Counted from the stretch's first letter, positions 6,439 to 14,112 are shown. The stretch is 64,000 nucleotides of DNA from GCA-002282575 sp964493995 (GCA_964493995.1 CAZBQD010000007.1:3523-67522), one strand, 5' to 3'. Numbers and translations: made by a program. Notes: generated by a model from the sequence alone, not told the origin.

Positions 6439-6933
6439 TTATTTGTTTTTGAATGATGTGTTTTTTAATCGGTTGCTGATAGCGTCAGGCTCTACTGTTC
6501 TGCCTATGTCAGTAGTTGTTAATGATATAGCTTTTAGCTGTGGTTCTCTCGCCATCTTATAAAGTGCATGAATAATTGCTAGGCTAGTATAAAATCCTTT
6601 TCCGTTTTCTTCTTTTTCTGTTGTGGTTGGCTCTGCTTTCAAAGCTTCATTTTCAGCTTTTAAGCGCTCTATTTCCTCTTGTTGGGCTTGTATGATTGCT
6701 TCTAGTTGGGTGATGCTGGGCTTGCCTGCTAACTCTAACAGCTTGTTGAATTCGTCTTGTATGATATGGTCGTAATAGCTTGTATACCTTTTAGTTCCAT
6801 CCATATAATTTTTTGTTGGTTTTCGTACTGTCTCAATAATAAAATTGCCTTGTTGTGCATTTTTTATTATCTTTTCCTTGCTCCAGCCTGTTTGTTCTAC
6901 TGCTTCTTCTATCGTGTAAACAATACCGCTCAT
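6439..6933 (-). CDS. Hypothetical protein with HTH-like N-terminus and coiled coil
   Basis: About 164 residues. The first 30 residues (VYTIEEAVEQTGWSKEKIIKNA) resemble the helix-turn-helix of MerR/excisionase-like proteins; residues about 75-100 form a coiled coil (IIQAQQEEIERLKAENEALK). The C-terminus contains helices with no recognised motif. This layout, a DNA-binding head plus a dimerising coiled coil, fits a site-specific DNA-binding protein of the element, but the family is not identified. The ATG at 6933 is preferred over the GTG at 6939 because AGGCGG lies five bases ahead of it. The stop codon touches the second operator palindrome. Confidence 0.65.
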   Translation of the reverse strand: MSGIVYTIEEAVEQTGWSKEKIIKNAQQGNFIIETVRKPTKNYMDGTKRYTSYYDHIIQDEFNKLLELAGKPSITQLEAIIQAQQEEIERLKAENEALKAEPTTTEKEENGKGFYTSLAIIHALYKMAREPQLKAISLTTTDIGRTVEPDAISNRLKNTSFKNK

Positions 6934-7029
6934 AATCACCGCCTATGTGATTGCCTTGTAAAGATTGCACCCCCACGCGGTTAAGGCTTGCCGCTATTCG
7001 CCCCGTCGGGCTAGGTGATGCAAACGCTG

Positions 7030-7323
7030 TTAAGTGCCTAATGCACCCTGTACCCGCGCCAGCAAGTCGCTGGTCGGTGTGTAATTCTTGCCCTCAATTT
7101 TCGCAATGTAAGACTGCTTAACGCCCAATGATTCGGCTAACTGTACCTGTGTTTTGTTGGCTTTGATTCTTGCCGCTTTAATGGGGTTGTCGATATAGTT
7201 TGTCACGTCAAATGGTATCGCTTCATCATCGTTATCTAATGCGGCTAAACGCTGGTAATCCTGCCACGGTATAACCGCATAAGCGGGCTGGTTGTTGCCG
7301 TTGTAAATAATTTGCGCTTGCAT
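7030..7323 (-). CDS. XRE-type antitoxin-like regulator, partner toxin lost
   Basis: About 97 residues. The N-terminal 30 residues (QPAYAVIPWQDYQRLAAL) look like the antitoxin arm seen in Phd/YefM-like and similar antitoxins; residues about 48-95 are an XRE helix-turn-helix (IKANKTQVQLAESLGVKQSYIAKIE). Such proteins are normally encoded just after a RelE/HigB-type toxin gene. Here the preceding reading frame (7326-7424) is only a 32-codon remnant of such a toxin, two bases upstream. The ATG at 7323 is chosen for the AGAGG ahead of it; a TTG at 7329 is the alternative. It may still act as a DNA-binding repressor. Confidence 0.8.
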   Translation of the reverse strand: MQAQIIYNGNNQPAYAVIPWQDYQRLAALDNDDEAIPFDVTNYIDNPIKAARIKANKTQVQLAESLGVKQSYIAKIEGKNYTPTSDLLARVQGALGT

Positions 7324-7325
7324 GG

Positions 7326-7424
7326 TCAATATACCTCTTGTCGGTGGGCTATGCGTTCTCTATATCGGCTTTGTAGGCTGGTTAGTGCTTTGTTTGCCTT
7401 TTTGGTAATAGTTATATTATACAT
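7326..7424 (-). pseudogene. RelE/ParE-type toxin remnant with internal deletion
   Basis: A 32-codon reading frame directly upstream of the antitoxin-like gene. Its first 25 residues (MYNITITKKANKALTSLQ, then SRYRERI) match the usual start of RelE-superfamily toxins, and its last residues HRQEVY match their usual C-terminal end. The roughly 55-60 central residues that form the catalytic sheet are missing, in frame. It cannot be an active toxin. A good promoter has its -10 inside codons 2-3, so the start codon would not even be in the main transcript. Family assignment is from short motifs and position. Confidence 0.65.
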
Positions 7425-7443
7425 GGTTATATTACCCTTTCAA
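7416..7443 (-). promoter_or_regulatory. Promoter of the antitoxin-like gene
   Basis: TTGAAA (7443-7438), a 16-base spacer and TATAAT (7421-7416) on the minus strand. The -35 lies in the last codons of the integrase gene, the -10 in the toxin remnant. Two GTTATATTA repeats (7411, 7426) and an inverted GGTAATA / TATTACC pair overlap it, a likely autoregulatory operator. Confidence 0.65.
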
Positions 7444-8643
7444 GTCCTCTAACCAATCCGCCCACGCTTGCATCATGCTTGCGCGTTGGTCTAGGTATTG
7501 GGCTTTGTTATAAACGGCTTGAACACCGCCTAAAACGTGTGCCAGTTGTAGCTCAATAATATGCGGTTCAAAGCCACGCTCATTCATAGTGGTTGAAAAA
7601 CTATGTCGCCAGCCGTGGTTAGTAAATGTGTCTTTATCAATACCCTGCACCCTCATAGCTTTTAACAGTGCTTCAATTCTTATCGGTTTTCTGTTAGTTA
7701 AAGGGCTGGGAAAAACATAATCACCGCCTGTATGATATTCGCGTTGGTCGTTCAATATGGCTAAGGCTTGCCGTGACAATGGCACAATATGCGCTTTTTT
7801 CATTTTCATGCGTTGGGCATTAATACGCAAAACACTATCCACTAAATCGACTTCCTGCCATTCAAGCCCGCATAGTTCGTTAGCCCTTAGCACGGTTAAA
7901 GGTAGTAATCGCATAGCATTTGCGACTTCAAAGCTTCCCTTATAGGGTTGCTGTATCGCTTGATAAATCCGCCTTATTTCGGCTGGTAATACTTGGTGTG
8001 CATGGTTTCGTTTTTCCTGTTTTTGAAACACGTCTAAAGGCACGTCACGGCTGGGGTCTGTGTTTAGTTTTTGAGTTCCCACGGCATAGCGTAGCACTTG
8101 CGATAATATTGAGCGGACTTTTTTTAAGGTGTCCAGCTTACCCGCCTGCTCGCATCGTTTGAGCGTGTCCAGTACGTCTATGGGTTGAATACCTGCCAGT
8201 GACATTTTTCCCAATCTGGGCATAAGGTACATTCTACCCCGCGCCAGCACGTCATCACTATAGCCATTAGTCCAGCTTGGCTGTTTGAATGTGTGCCAAT
8301 CATTAAAGGCATGTTCAAAGGTGTAGGCTATGCGCTCCTCTATTTGCTCTTGCTCAATCACTTGCGCCTTGCGTTGGGCTTTTTCTTGCTGTTTTGCCGC
8401 GCTGGGGTCTATGCCTTGCGCTAATTGTTCTTTTGCTTGGTCTCTGGCATCCCGCGCCAGCTTCAAACTAATGGCGGGATAGCTACCAATGCTTAACACT
8501 TTCTCTTTGCCGTCATATCGGTATTTCATGCGCCAATGTTTCCCGCCACTGGTAGACACTTCAATATAAAGCCCGCCTGCATCGCTTAACTTATAGCGCT
8601 TGTCTTTTGGCTTTGCGTTTTTAATGGCTGTTTCCGTTAGCAT
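7432..8643 (-). CDS. Tyrosine integrase of the element
   Basis: About 403 residues, the length of P4-type integrases. The N-terminal 85 residues (TETAIKNAKPKDKRYKLSD, GLYIEV, SIGSYPAISL) are the arm-binding DUF4102 domain; a SAM-like core-binding domain follows (about 115-200), then the catalytic domain with R in LRANEL (about 251), K in KMKKAHIVP, HGWRH (about 342-346), H in LAHVLGG and Y in VYNKAQY (about 377). All catalytic residues appear intact. It catalyses integration at the 3' end of ssrA, 215 bases away. The start at 8643 is favoured because AAGG lies eight bases ahead; starts at 8649 and 8694 are in frame. TTATACCCC words upstream are candidate arm sites. Confidence 0.93.
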   Translation of the reverse strand: MLTETAIKNAKPKDKRYKLSDAGGLYIEVSTSGGKHWRMKYRYDGKEKVLSIGSYPAISLKLARDARDQAKEQLAQGIDPSAAKQQEKAQRKAQVIEQEQIEERIAYTFEHAFNDWHTFKQPSWTNGYSDDVLARGRMYLMPRLGKMSLAGIQPIDVLDTLKRCEQAGKLDTLKKVRSILSQVLRYAVGTQKLNTDPSRDVPLDVFQKQEKRNHAHQVLPAEIRRIYQAIQQPYKGSFEVANAMRLLPLTVLRANELCGLEWQEVDLVDSVLRINAQRMKMKKAHIVPLSRQALAILNDQREYHTGGDYVFPSPLTNRKPIRIEALLKAMRVQGIDKDTFTNHGWRHSFSTTMNERGFEPHIIELQLAHVLGGVQAVYNKAQYLDQRASMMQAWADWLEDLKG

Positions 8644-8665
8644 TCTCATAGCCTTGCGTAAAAGT

Positions 8666-8734
8666 GGGGGTATAATTTTTTCAAAACTCGTCAAAATTGG
8701 GGGTATCGAAAGTTATACCCCCAAAAATACCCCC
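8666..8734. repeat. Four TATACCCCC words upstream of the integrase
   Basis: GGGGGTATAA (8666-8675), GGGGGTAT (8699-8706), TTATACCCCC (8713-8722) and ATACCCCC (8727-8734). The middle two form an inverted repeat with an eight-base gap. The same word forms array B at 636-740. Candidate arm-type integrase or regulator sites controlling int and recombination at the adjacent att site. Confidence 0.7.
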
Positions 8735-8821
8735 AAAAAGTTAGGATGTCAAGAAACGTTATGACACCTCTAAACACCCTATAAAACGCCAAGTTATTGA
8801 TTTTAAAAGATTATAGGCATT

Positions 8822-8846
8822 AAAAAAGCCGTTGTGAAACGGCTTG
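8822..8846 (-). terminator. Intrinsic terminator of ssrA
   Basis: On the minus strand AAGCCGTT and AACGGCTT pair around a short loop and are followed by a run of T. It begins 12 bases after the tmRNA 3' end. Because integration is at the ssrA 3' end, this terminator may be supplied by the element. Confidence 0.8.
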
Positions 8847-8857
8847 AATTGGTTAAT

Positions 8858-8883
8858 TGGTGGAAGCGGGGGGAGTTGAACCC
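8858..8883. other. Putative attachment site at the ssrA 3' end
   Basis: The T-arm and acceptor end of tmRNA abut the integrase gene, the usual layout for elements that use ssrA as attB. A second copy of this sequence, expected at the other end of the element, was not found in positions 1-8857, so the left boundary lies outside the window. The crossover point is not defined by what can be seen. Confidence 0.6.
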
Positions 8884-9206
8884 CCGTCCGGAAACGCTTA
8901 ACTATCGGTTCTACATGTGTAGTCTGTTTATTGTTCTTGTTGCCACTAAACCCAACAGACAGGGAAAGTAGCAACACAGCCTAAAAAGTTTAACCATTGC
9001 TTCTAGGCATCACAATGGCGGTCTGATGTGCATTACCTTGGTTGACCCGCCCATCAGCGAGCGAATGCCAAGGACTCAGCCTTAAGCGGCTAGAGCGAAG
9101 TTTTCGTCGTTTGCGACTATATTTTGTCAAATGGATTTACGAGGTACTCGACACCCTCGACATGCCCCTTTAGCCTTACTATCCCCGTCGAAGCCAGTAC
9201 GCCCCC
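8858..9206 (-). ncRNA. ssrA: tmRNA (ssrA)
   Basis: About 349 nucleotides. The 5' end GGGGGCGTACTGGCTTCGAC pairs with the 3' end and its encoded CCA (8858-8860), forming the tRNA-like domain with a T-arm GGTTCAACTCC. The tag frame at 9114-9082 encodes ANDENFALAA followed by TAA, preceded by the conserved AATAGTC. It rescues stalled ribosomes together with SmpB and tags proteins for ClpXP. The gene is one-piece, not permuted. Its 3' end is the probable attachment site of the element on the left. Confidence 0.97.
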
Positions 9207-9238
9207 AACAGTTCTGTAATACTACAGGTAATGCTCAC

Positions 9239-9267
9239 ATTGTAGAACCAATTGCACCAACGCGCAA
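9239..9267 (-). promoter_or_regulatory. Predicted ssrA promoter
   Basis: TTGCGC (9267-9262), a 17-base spacer and TACAAT (9244-9239) on the minus strand. Transcription would start roughly 25 bases before the mature 5' end, leaving a leader for removal by RNase P. It abuts the end of the upstream gene at 9278. Confidence 0.5.
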
Positions 9268-9277
9268 GCACTATGTC

Positions 9278-9736
9278 TTATTTTGCCTGACTGGTTATTT
9301 TCACCTGAAAATTACAAGGCTTGTTCATGGTACATAAAGGTTGAATATCCCAACGCAGACCACGAATATCAACCAGATTTTCAGCCGACAACTGAGTTAA
9401 CTCGCTCAAATCATAATCTTCACGCAAATGCTTAATCAGCTTTTCAATCGACTTATCGGACAAAGGACGCGTTAATACCACTAACACATTGGCTTTGTTA
9501 TCTGGTGCAAAACTCACTCGCGCCTGCTGAATAACCGGGTTGAGTAAACGTAACAAACCATTTCCCTGAATGATCGCATCCCCTTCTGCCGTCACTTCAC
9601 AGTCAGCAAAAACACGGTCTGCTTTTTGACACACCGTTTTAGCGGTATCCACATCCATGGTGATGCCAAAATAATCTTTCGCCTGCGCATTCAAAGCACA
9701 TAAGGCTAATACCAACGCCGCTATTGTCCGAACCAT
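9278..9736 (-). CDS. Secreted hypothetical protein
   Basis: About 152 residues with a clear Sec signal peptide (MVRTIAALVLALCALNAQA, cleavage after AQA), so probably periplasmic. The mature part has two early cysteines (CQKADRVFADC) and two late ones (CTMNKPC) that could form disulfides. The family is not recognised. The start at 9736 is chosen because it begins the signal peptide and has GGTGG ahead of it; it overlaps the end of the RpfE-like gene by 16 bases, so the two are probably cotranscribed at the tail of the alaA-hom-thrC operon. Confidence 0.7.
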   Translation of the reverse strand: MVRTIAALVLALCALNAQAKDYFGITMDVDTAKTVCQKADRVFADCEVTAEGDAIIQGNGLLRLLNPVIQQARVSFAPDNKANVLVVLTRPLSDKSIEKLIKHLREDYDLSELTQLSAENLVDIRGLRWDIQPLCTMNKPCNFQVKITSQAK

Positions 9737-10191
9737 TTTTGCCACCACCTTTTTTGTTGCATGACCCATAACCCATTGATGGGTAAGTATCCTTGTTGTT
9801 CACGCTGCACATTAATCGCATCTGCAAACCACAGCATTTGCATTTCATTGAGCAATTTTCGCCAGCTTCCGGCATCTTGACCTTGTTGCCAGGCATCACG
9901 ACAATTCATTGACTCAGCCTGCTCTAACGAAGGAAAGTTTAATTTCCATTGATGCGCCGAACCTAACCACCAGTCGCTTTCAGACTGCGCATGAAGGCAA
10001 TAACCCGCTTCGGCAAAATGACCATTAAAGGTGTCAACCAGTCCTTGCGCTTCTGGTAGCGACAATCCCAAGCCAGCAGTCGGAGCTAATACCAGCGTAT
10101 CTCGATCCGCAATCAAATGCACAGGGCAAACAGGCAGCCAAAAGGCTGCCTGTTGTTGAATTGCCGGGGGTAAAATCAGTTTCTTACCCAT
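9721..10191 (-). CDS. RpfE-type regulatory-like protein (COG4255-like)
   Basis: 156 residues, Trp-rich, with no membrane segment. The motif LLNEMQMLWFADAINVQREQQG followed by PINGLWV (here split around residue 115-140) is characteristic of the conserved proteins annotated as regulatory protein RpfE type, whose biochemical role is not established. It lies 11 bases after thrC, in the same direction, so it belongs to the same transcript. In related bacteria this family is often found near recJ or thrC; here recJ is 7 kb away. Assignment rests on this motif only. Confidence 0.65.
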   Translation of the reverse strand: MGKKLILPPAIQQQAAFWLPVCPVHLIADRDTLVLAPTAGLGLSLPEAQGLVDTFNGHFAEAGYCLHAQSESDWWLGSAHQWKLNFPSLEQAESMNCRDAWQQGQDAGSWRKLLNEMQMLWFADAINVQREQQGYLPINGLWVMQQKRWWQKWFGQ

Positions 10192-10202
10192 AACGCAATC
10201 AC

Positions 10203-11369
10203 TTATGACGCCATGTTATTCAAAATGGCGGTACGCACAGCTTCGAGTTCGGCTGGGATTTGTACCATCACCGATTTACCCGTACATTGTGCAATAGCGG
10301 TATCTGGGTCTTTCATGCCATTACCAGTTAGCGTCAACACAATGGTGCTACCTTCAGCGATTTTACCCGACTGAATGTCTTTCATCGCGCCAGCGAAAGA
10401 AGCGGCTGATGCAGGCTCACAGAAGACACCTTCGTATTGAGCTAACATTTTTTGCGCCACTAAAATATCTTCATCCGTGCATTCATCAAACCAACCACCC
10501 GACTCTTGCATCACTTTCCAGGCACGATCCCAGCTTTGTGGATGACCAATACGAATGGCAGTGGCAATGGTTTCAGGATCATCGACCATGGCACCACGAA
10601 TGAAGGGAGCTGAACCAGCCGCTTGGTAACCAATCATTTTCGGACGATTACCAACGATGCTACCGGCGTATTTACAATGACCTTCACAGAAAGCACATGA
10701 CTCAGTCACTTTCGTCACATCGGTTGCTGAAGATTCACAGTAGCCCATCCAGTGCGCCGTAATGTTACCCGCATTACCGACCGGCAAACAGTGATAGTCT
10801 GGAGCACGCCCTAACTCTTCAATAATTTCAAAAGCGGCCGTTTTTTGGCCTTGCAAACGGTAAGGATTGATTGAGTTCACAATGGTCACAGGGGCTTTGT
10901 CGGCCACTTCTTTAACCAAACGCATACCATCATCAAAGTTACCTTTAATTTGAATGGTGATAGCACCATACATCATCGCTTGCGCTAGCTTACCCATGGC
11001 AATTTTGCCATCCGGGATAAGCACAAACGCAGTAATGCCCGCACGCGCGGCATAAGCCGCCGCCGCTGCCGAGGTATTACCCGTTGAGGCACAAATAATG
11101 GCTTTAGAACCCGCTTCGACTGCTTTGGTCACCGCCATGGTCATACCACGGTCTTTGAAGGAGCCTGTTGGGTTTAAACCTTCATATTTAACATAAATAT
11201 CAACATCTTTCTTCAAAATTTTAGGCAGATTATGCAACTTAATCAGTGGCGTATTACCTTCACCTAAACTGATAATCGGGGTTGATTCGGTTACAGGTAA
11301 ACGATCACGGTAACGATCAATCAGGCCAGTATAACGATGTCCAAAAGCATTCATGTTGTGAATATCCAA
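10203..11369 (-). CDS. thrC: Threonine synthase
   Basis: 388 residues. This PLP enzyme converts O-phosphohomoserine to threonine. The PLP lysine is in TGSFKDRG (K72); STGNTSAAAAAYAARAG and VGNAGNITA bind the cofactor phosphate. An unusual segment of about 30 residues at roughly 206-240 carries a CAFCEGHC motif (CxxCxxxC) before GNRPKMIGYQAAG; standard short threonine synthases lack this, so it may be a lineage-specific zinc or redox element. It follows hom by 22 bases and completes the threonine branch of the alaA-hom-thrC cluster. Confidence 0.95.
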   Translation of the reverse strand: MDIHNMNAFGHRYTGLIDRYRDRLPVTESTPIISLGEGNTPLIKLHNLPKILKKDVDIYVKYEGLNPTGSFKDRGMTMAVTKAVEAGSKAIICASTGNTSAAAAAYAARAGITAFVLIPDGKIAMGKLAQAMMYGAITIQIKGNFDDGMRLVKEVADKAPVTIVNSINPYRLQGQKTAAFEIIEELGRAPDYHCLPVGNAGNITAHWMGYCESSATDVTKVTESCAFCEGHCKYAGSIVGNRPKMIGYQAAGSAPFIRGAMVDDPETIATAIRIGHPQSWDRAWKVMQESGGWFDECTDEDILVAQKMLAQYEGVFCEPASAASFAGAMKDIQSGKIAEGSTIVLTLTGNGMKDPDTAIAQCTGKSVMVQIPAELEAVRTAILNNMAS

Positions 11370-11391
11370 TTAAAATTAAAATTTGTAAAAA

Positions 11392-12696
11392 TTAAGCGAG
11401 GTGTTCTACACGCAACCATGCAACAGGCGCTTTAAGGTCGTTGAGCACCGATAACTGCGTTAGAGCATTCATAAAGGCCGCTTCTTTAACCACATTGGTT
11501 AACAGCACCAAAGTTGCTGCCGCATGAGCCGTATCGGGTTGTTGGCGCATCTCTTCGATACTAATCCCTTCGTTTGCCAGCACAGCGGAAATTTTAGCCA
11601 ACACGCCCGGCGCATCGGTCACGTTTAAGCGCAAATAATAAGCCGTTTGAATCTCTGAAGATGGGAGGATGGGTAAAGGCGATAAATCCTTCATCGCTAC
11701 ACCTAGCGCTGGACGCAACACTTGACCAGAGCGCATAGCGATGCAGACATCCACAATATCCGCCACCACGGCTGAACCCGTTGGCAATCCCCCTGCTCCC
11801 GCACCCGAATAGAGCGTCGTACCAACGGCATTGCCATTGACCATCACCGCATTCATCACATCATCTACATTGGCGAGTAACTTAGACTTAGGCACTAACG
11901 CCGACTGAACACGCAATTCAATCCCTGCTTCACGACGACGCGCAATCCCCAATGACTTAATTTTGTAGCCTAAATCGTCCGCCCAAGCGATATCATCTGC
12001 TGTCACCATGGTAATGCCTTCAATCAACATACCTTGACGCGATAAAGGAACACCAAAAGCTACTGATGCCAAAATAGCCAGTTTGTGCGACGCATCAATA
12101 CCATCAATATCAAAGCTAGGTTCTGCTTCAGCGTAGCCCAAGCGCTGCGCTTCTTTTAATACCGGTGCGAAATCATTGCCGGGCTTAGCCATCTCGGTCA
12201 GCATATAGTTACAAGTACCATTAATGATACCGGCAACCCAGTTAATGGCATTAGCGGCCATGCCCTCTTTCAAGGCTTTGATAACCGGAATACCACCGGC
12301 AACCGAGGCTTCAAAGGCAACCATAACGCCTTTTGCTTCAGCCAAAGCGAGCAATTCATTGCCGTGTTCGGCAAGCAGCGCTTTATTAGCGGTAATGACG
12401 TGTTTGCCGGCTTCAATCGCGCTACGCACGACCTCAACCGCCAAGCCAGTTCCGCCCATCAATTCAACTACAACATCCACATCAGCTGCGGTGGCGACAC
12501 TTAATGGCGTATCGACCAGTCGAATGCCTTGCGTATCGCAAGTGCGCGGACGAGTTAAATCACGCACTGCCGCCGTGGTGACACGAATGTCACAGCCTGT
12601 GCGCTGCGCCAACAAACTGGCGTTATCACGCAAAATACTGAGTGTACCGCAACCAACCGTACCTAAACCAACAATACCGAGTCTTACAGAAGTCAT
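11392..12696 (-). CDS. hom: Homoserine dehydrogenase
   Basis: About 434 residues. It reduces aspartate semialdehyde to homoserine with NAD(P)H for threonine and methionine synthesis. The Rossmann motif is GIVGLGTVGCG at the N-terminus; the catalytic region holds INGTCNYMLTEM and AEAEPSFDIDG, and the C-terminal 80 residues are an ACT domain (LRLNVTDAPGVLAKISAVL) for feedback control by threonine. The start MTSVRLG at 12696 is preferred; a longer in-frame GTG start at 12717 would read through the AGGA that serves as ribosome-binding site. It sits between alaA and thrC. Confidence 0.96.
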   Translation of the reverse strand: MTSVRLGIVGLGTVGCGTLSILRDNASLLAQRTGCDIRVTTAAVRDLTRPRTCDTQGIRLVDTPLSVATAADVDVVVELMGGTGLAVEVVRSAIEAGKHVITANKALLAEHGNELLALAEAKGVMVAFEASVAGGIPVIKALKEGMAANAINWVAGIINGTCNYMLTEMAKPGNDFAPVLKEAQRLGYAEAEPSFDIDGIDASHKLAILASVAFGVPLSRQGMLIEGITMVTADDIAWADDLGYKIKSLGIARRREAGIELRVQSALVPKSKLLANVDDVMNAVMVNGNAVGTTLYSGAGAGGLPTGSAVVADIVDVCIAMRSGQVLRPALGVAMKDLSPLPILPSSEIQTAYYLRLNVTDAPGVLAKISAVLANEGISIEEMRQQPDTAHAAATLVLLTNVVKEAAFMNALTQLSVLNDLKAPVAWLRVEHLA

Positions 12697-12732
12697 TGAA
12701 CTTGTTATTCCTATCACTAAGGGGGCAATGAA

Positions 12733-13965
12733 TTAAAGCGTACCAAAACGCTTTCGATAATTATGAAAGAAACGCTCCATGCGCTTCATCGCATCTTGTA
12801 AATCATCCCCATTGGGTAAGAATACCATGCGGAAATGATCGGGACGAATCCAGTTAAAGCCCGTACCTTGTACGATTAAGACTTTTTCTTCTTTTAGCAA
12901 ATCGAGCGCAAACGACTGATCGTCAATAATCGGATACACCTTAGGGTCTAACTTGGGAAACATATACAAAGTAGCATCGGCTTTAACCGTGGTGATACCC
13001 GGAATACTGGTCAGCATGTCGTATGCCATATCCCGTTGACGACGCAAACGTCCCCCTTCGCCAACGAGGTCATTAATGCTTTGATAACCACCTAGCGCTG
13101 TTTGAATGGCAAACTGACCTGGAACGTTCGAGCACAAACGCATGGACGCGAGGATATTCAGCCCATCAATATAGTCTTTCGCATGACGCTTCTCGCCCGA
13201 AACAATCATCCAACCGGCACGATAGCCGCAAGCACGATAGTTTTTAGATAAGCCATTGAGCGTGACAAACAAAACATCATCAGCGAGTGACGCAATGGAG
13301 GTATGCGTGCGACCGTCGTAGAGCATCTTGTCGTAAATTTCATCGGCAAAAATAATCAGCTGATGCTCGCGCGCTATCTGAATGAGTTCTTTGAGCATAT
13401 CATCGGGGTAAAGCGCCCCGGTTGGATTATTAGGATTGATGATGACTAAGGCGCGAGTTTTGTCAGTGATTTTGCTGCGCATATCGGTCAGATCAGGCAT
13501 CCAGCCCGCACCTTCATCACAAATATAATGACGTGGCGTTCCACCCGCCAAGCTCACGGCTGCTGTCCACAAGGGATAATCGGGACTGGGCACCAGCACT
13601 TCATCGCCGTTATCAAGCAGACCTTGCAGAGCCATGACGATCAATTCAGACGCGCCATTACCAATATAAACATCGTCTAGGTCAACGCCTTTAATGCCTT
13701 TTTCTTGCGCATAATGAACCACGGCTTTACGCGCTGAAAACAAACCTTTCGATTCGGTATATCCCGAAGCCTGTGGCAAATTATGAATGACATCGCGCTG
13801 AATTTCTTCCGGCACATCGAAGCCAAATGGCGCCAAATTACCAATGTTAAGCTTGATAATGCGATGCCCTTCTTCTTCCATTTCACGAGCATGCGCCATA
13901 ACAGGACCGCGAATGTCGTAGCACACATTCGATAATTTAGACGATTTTACAATGGGTCGCATCAT
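12733..13965 (-). CDS. alaA: Alanine aminotransferase (AlaA/YfbQ type)
   Basis: About 410 residues, class I/II aminotransferase. It transfers the amino group from glutamate to pyruvate. Visible motifs are the substrate region KLNIGNLAPFGFDVP, NPNNPTGALY, the PLP aspartate/tyrosine in FADEIYDKMLYDG, the Schiff-base lysine in NGLSKNYRACGYRAGW (about residue 240), and the arginine in HFRMVFLP. The start MMRPIVKSSKL near 13965 is chosen because AGGA lies just ahead; the longer frame upstream lacks family similarity. First gene of the alaA-hom-thrC cluster, an arrangement common in gammaproteobacterial sulfur oxidisers. Confidence 0.93.
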   Translation of the reverse strand: MMRPIVKSSKLSNVCYDIRGPVMAHAREMEEEGHRIIKLNIGNLAPFGFDVPEEIQRDVIHNLPQASGYTESKGLFSARKAVVHYAQEKGIKGVDLDDVYIGNGASELIVMALQGLLDNGDEVLVPSPDYPLWTAAVSLAGGTPRHYICDEGAGWMPDLTDMRSKITDKTRALVIINPNNPTGALYPDDMLKELIQIAREHQLIIFADEIYDKMLYDGRTHTSIASLADDVLFVTLNGLSKNYRACGYRAGWMIVSGEKRHAKDYIDGLNILASMRLCSNVPGQFAIQTALGGYQSINDLVGEGGRLRRQRDMAYDMLTSIPGITTVKADATLYMFPKLDPKVYPIIDDQSFALDLLKEEKVLIVQGTGFNWIRPDHFRMVFLPNGDDLQDAMKRMERFFHNYRKRFGTL

Positions 13966-14112
13966 GGTCCTGTTCTCGTTAAAGTGGATTGCACAGCAAA
14001 CAAGCGCACTTCGCTCATTCGTTGCATCATGCAAAAGGTTGTGATTTTAGTCGATTTATGGCAAATTTGGCTATATCCTAGCTCATAGTTTATCATCACA
14101 AACAGGTTTTTT

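Noticed and set aside
1..8857. Second attachment site of the element
   Set aside because: I searched for the ssrA 3' end words (GGAAGCGGG, GAGTTGAACCC) left of the integrase and found none.
8759..9337. Small frames across the ssrA locus on both strands
   Set aside because: They lie inside or over tmRNA and its terminator and have no independent support.
12224..12736. 170-codon frame opposite hom
   Set aside because: It is an antisense shadow of homoserine dehydrogenase, which has full family motifs.
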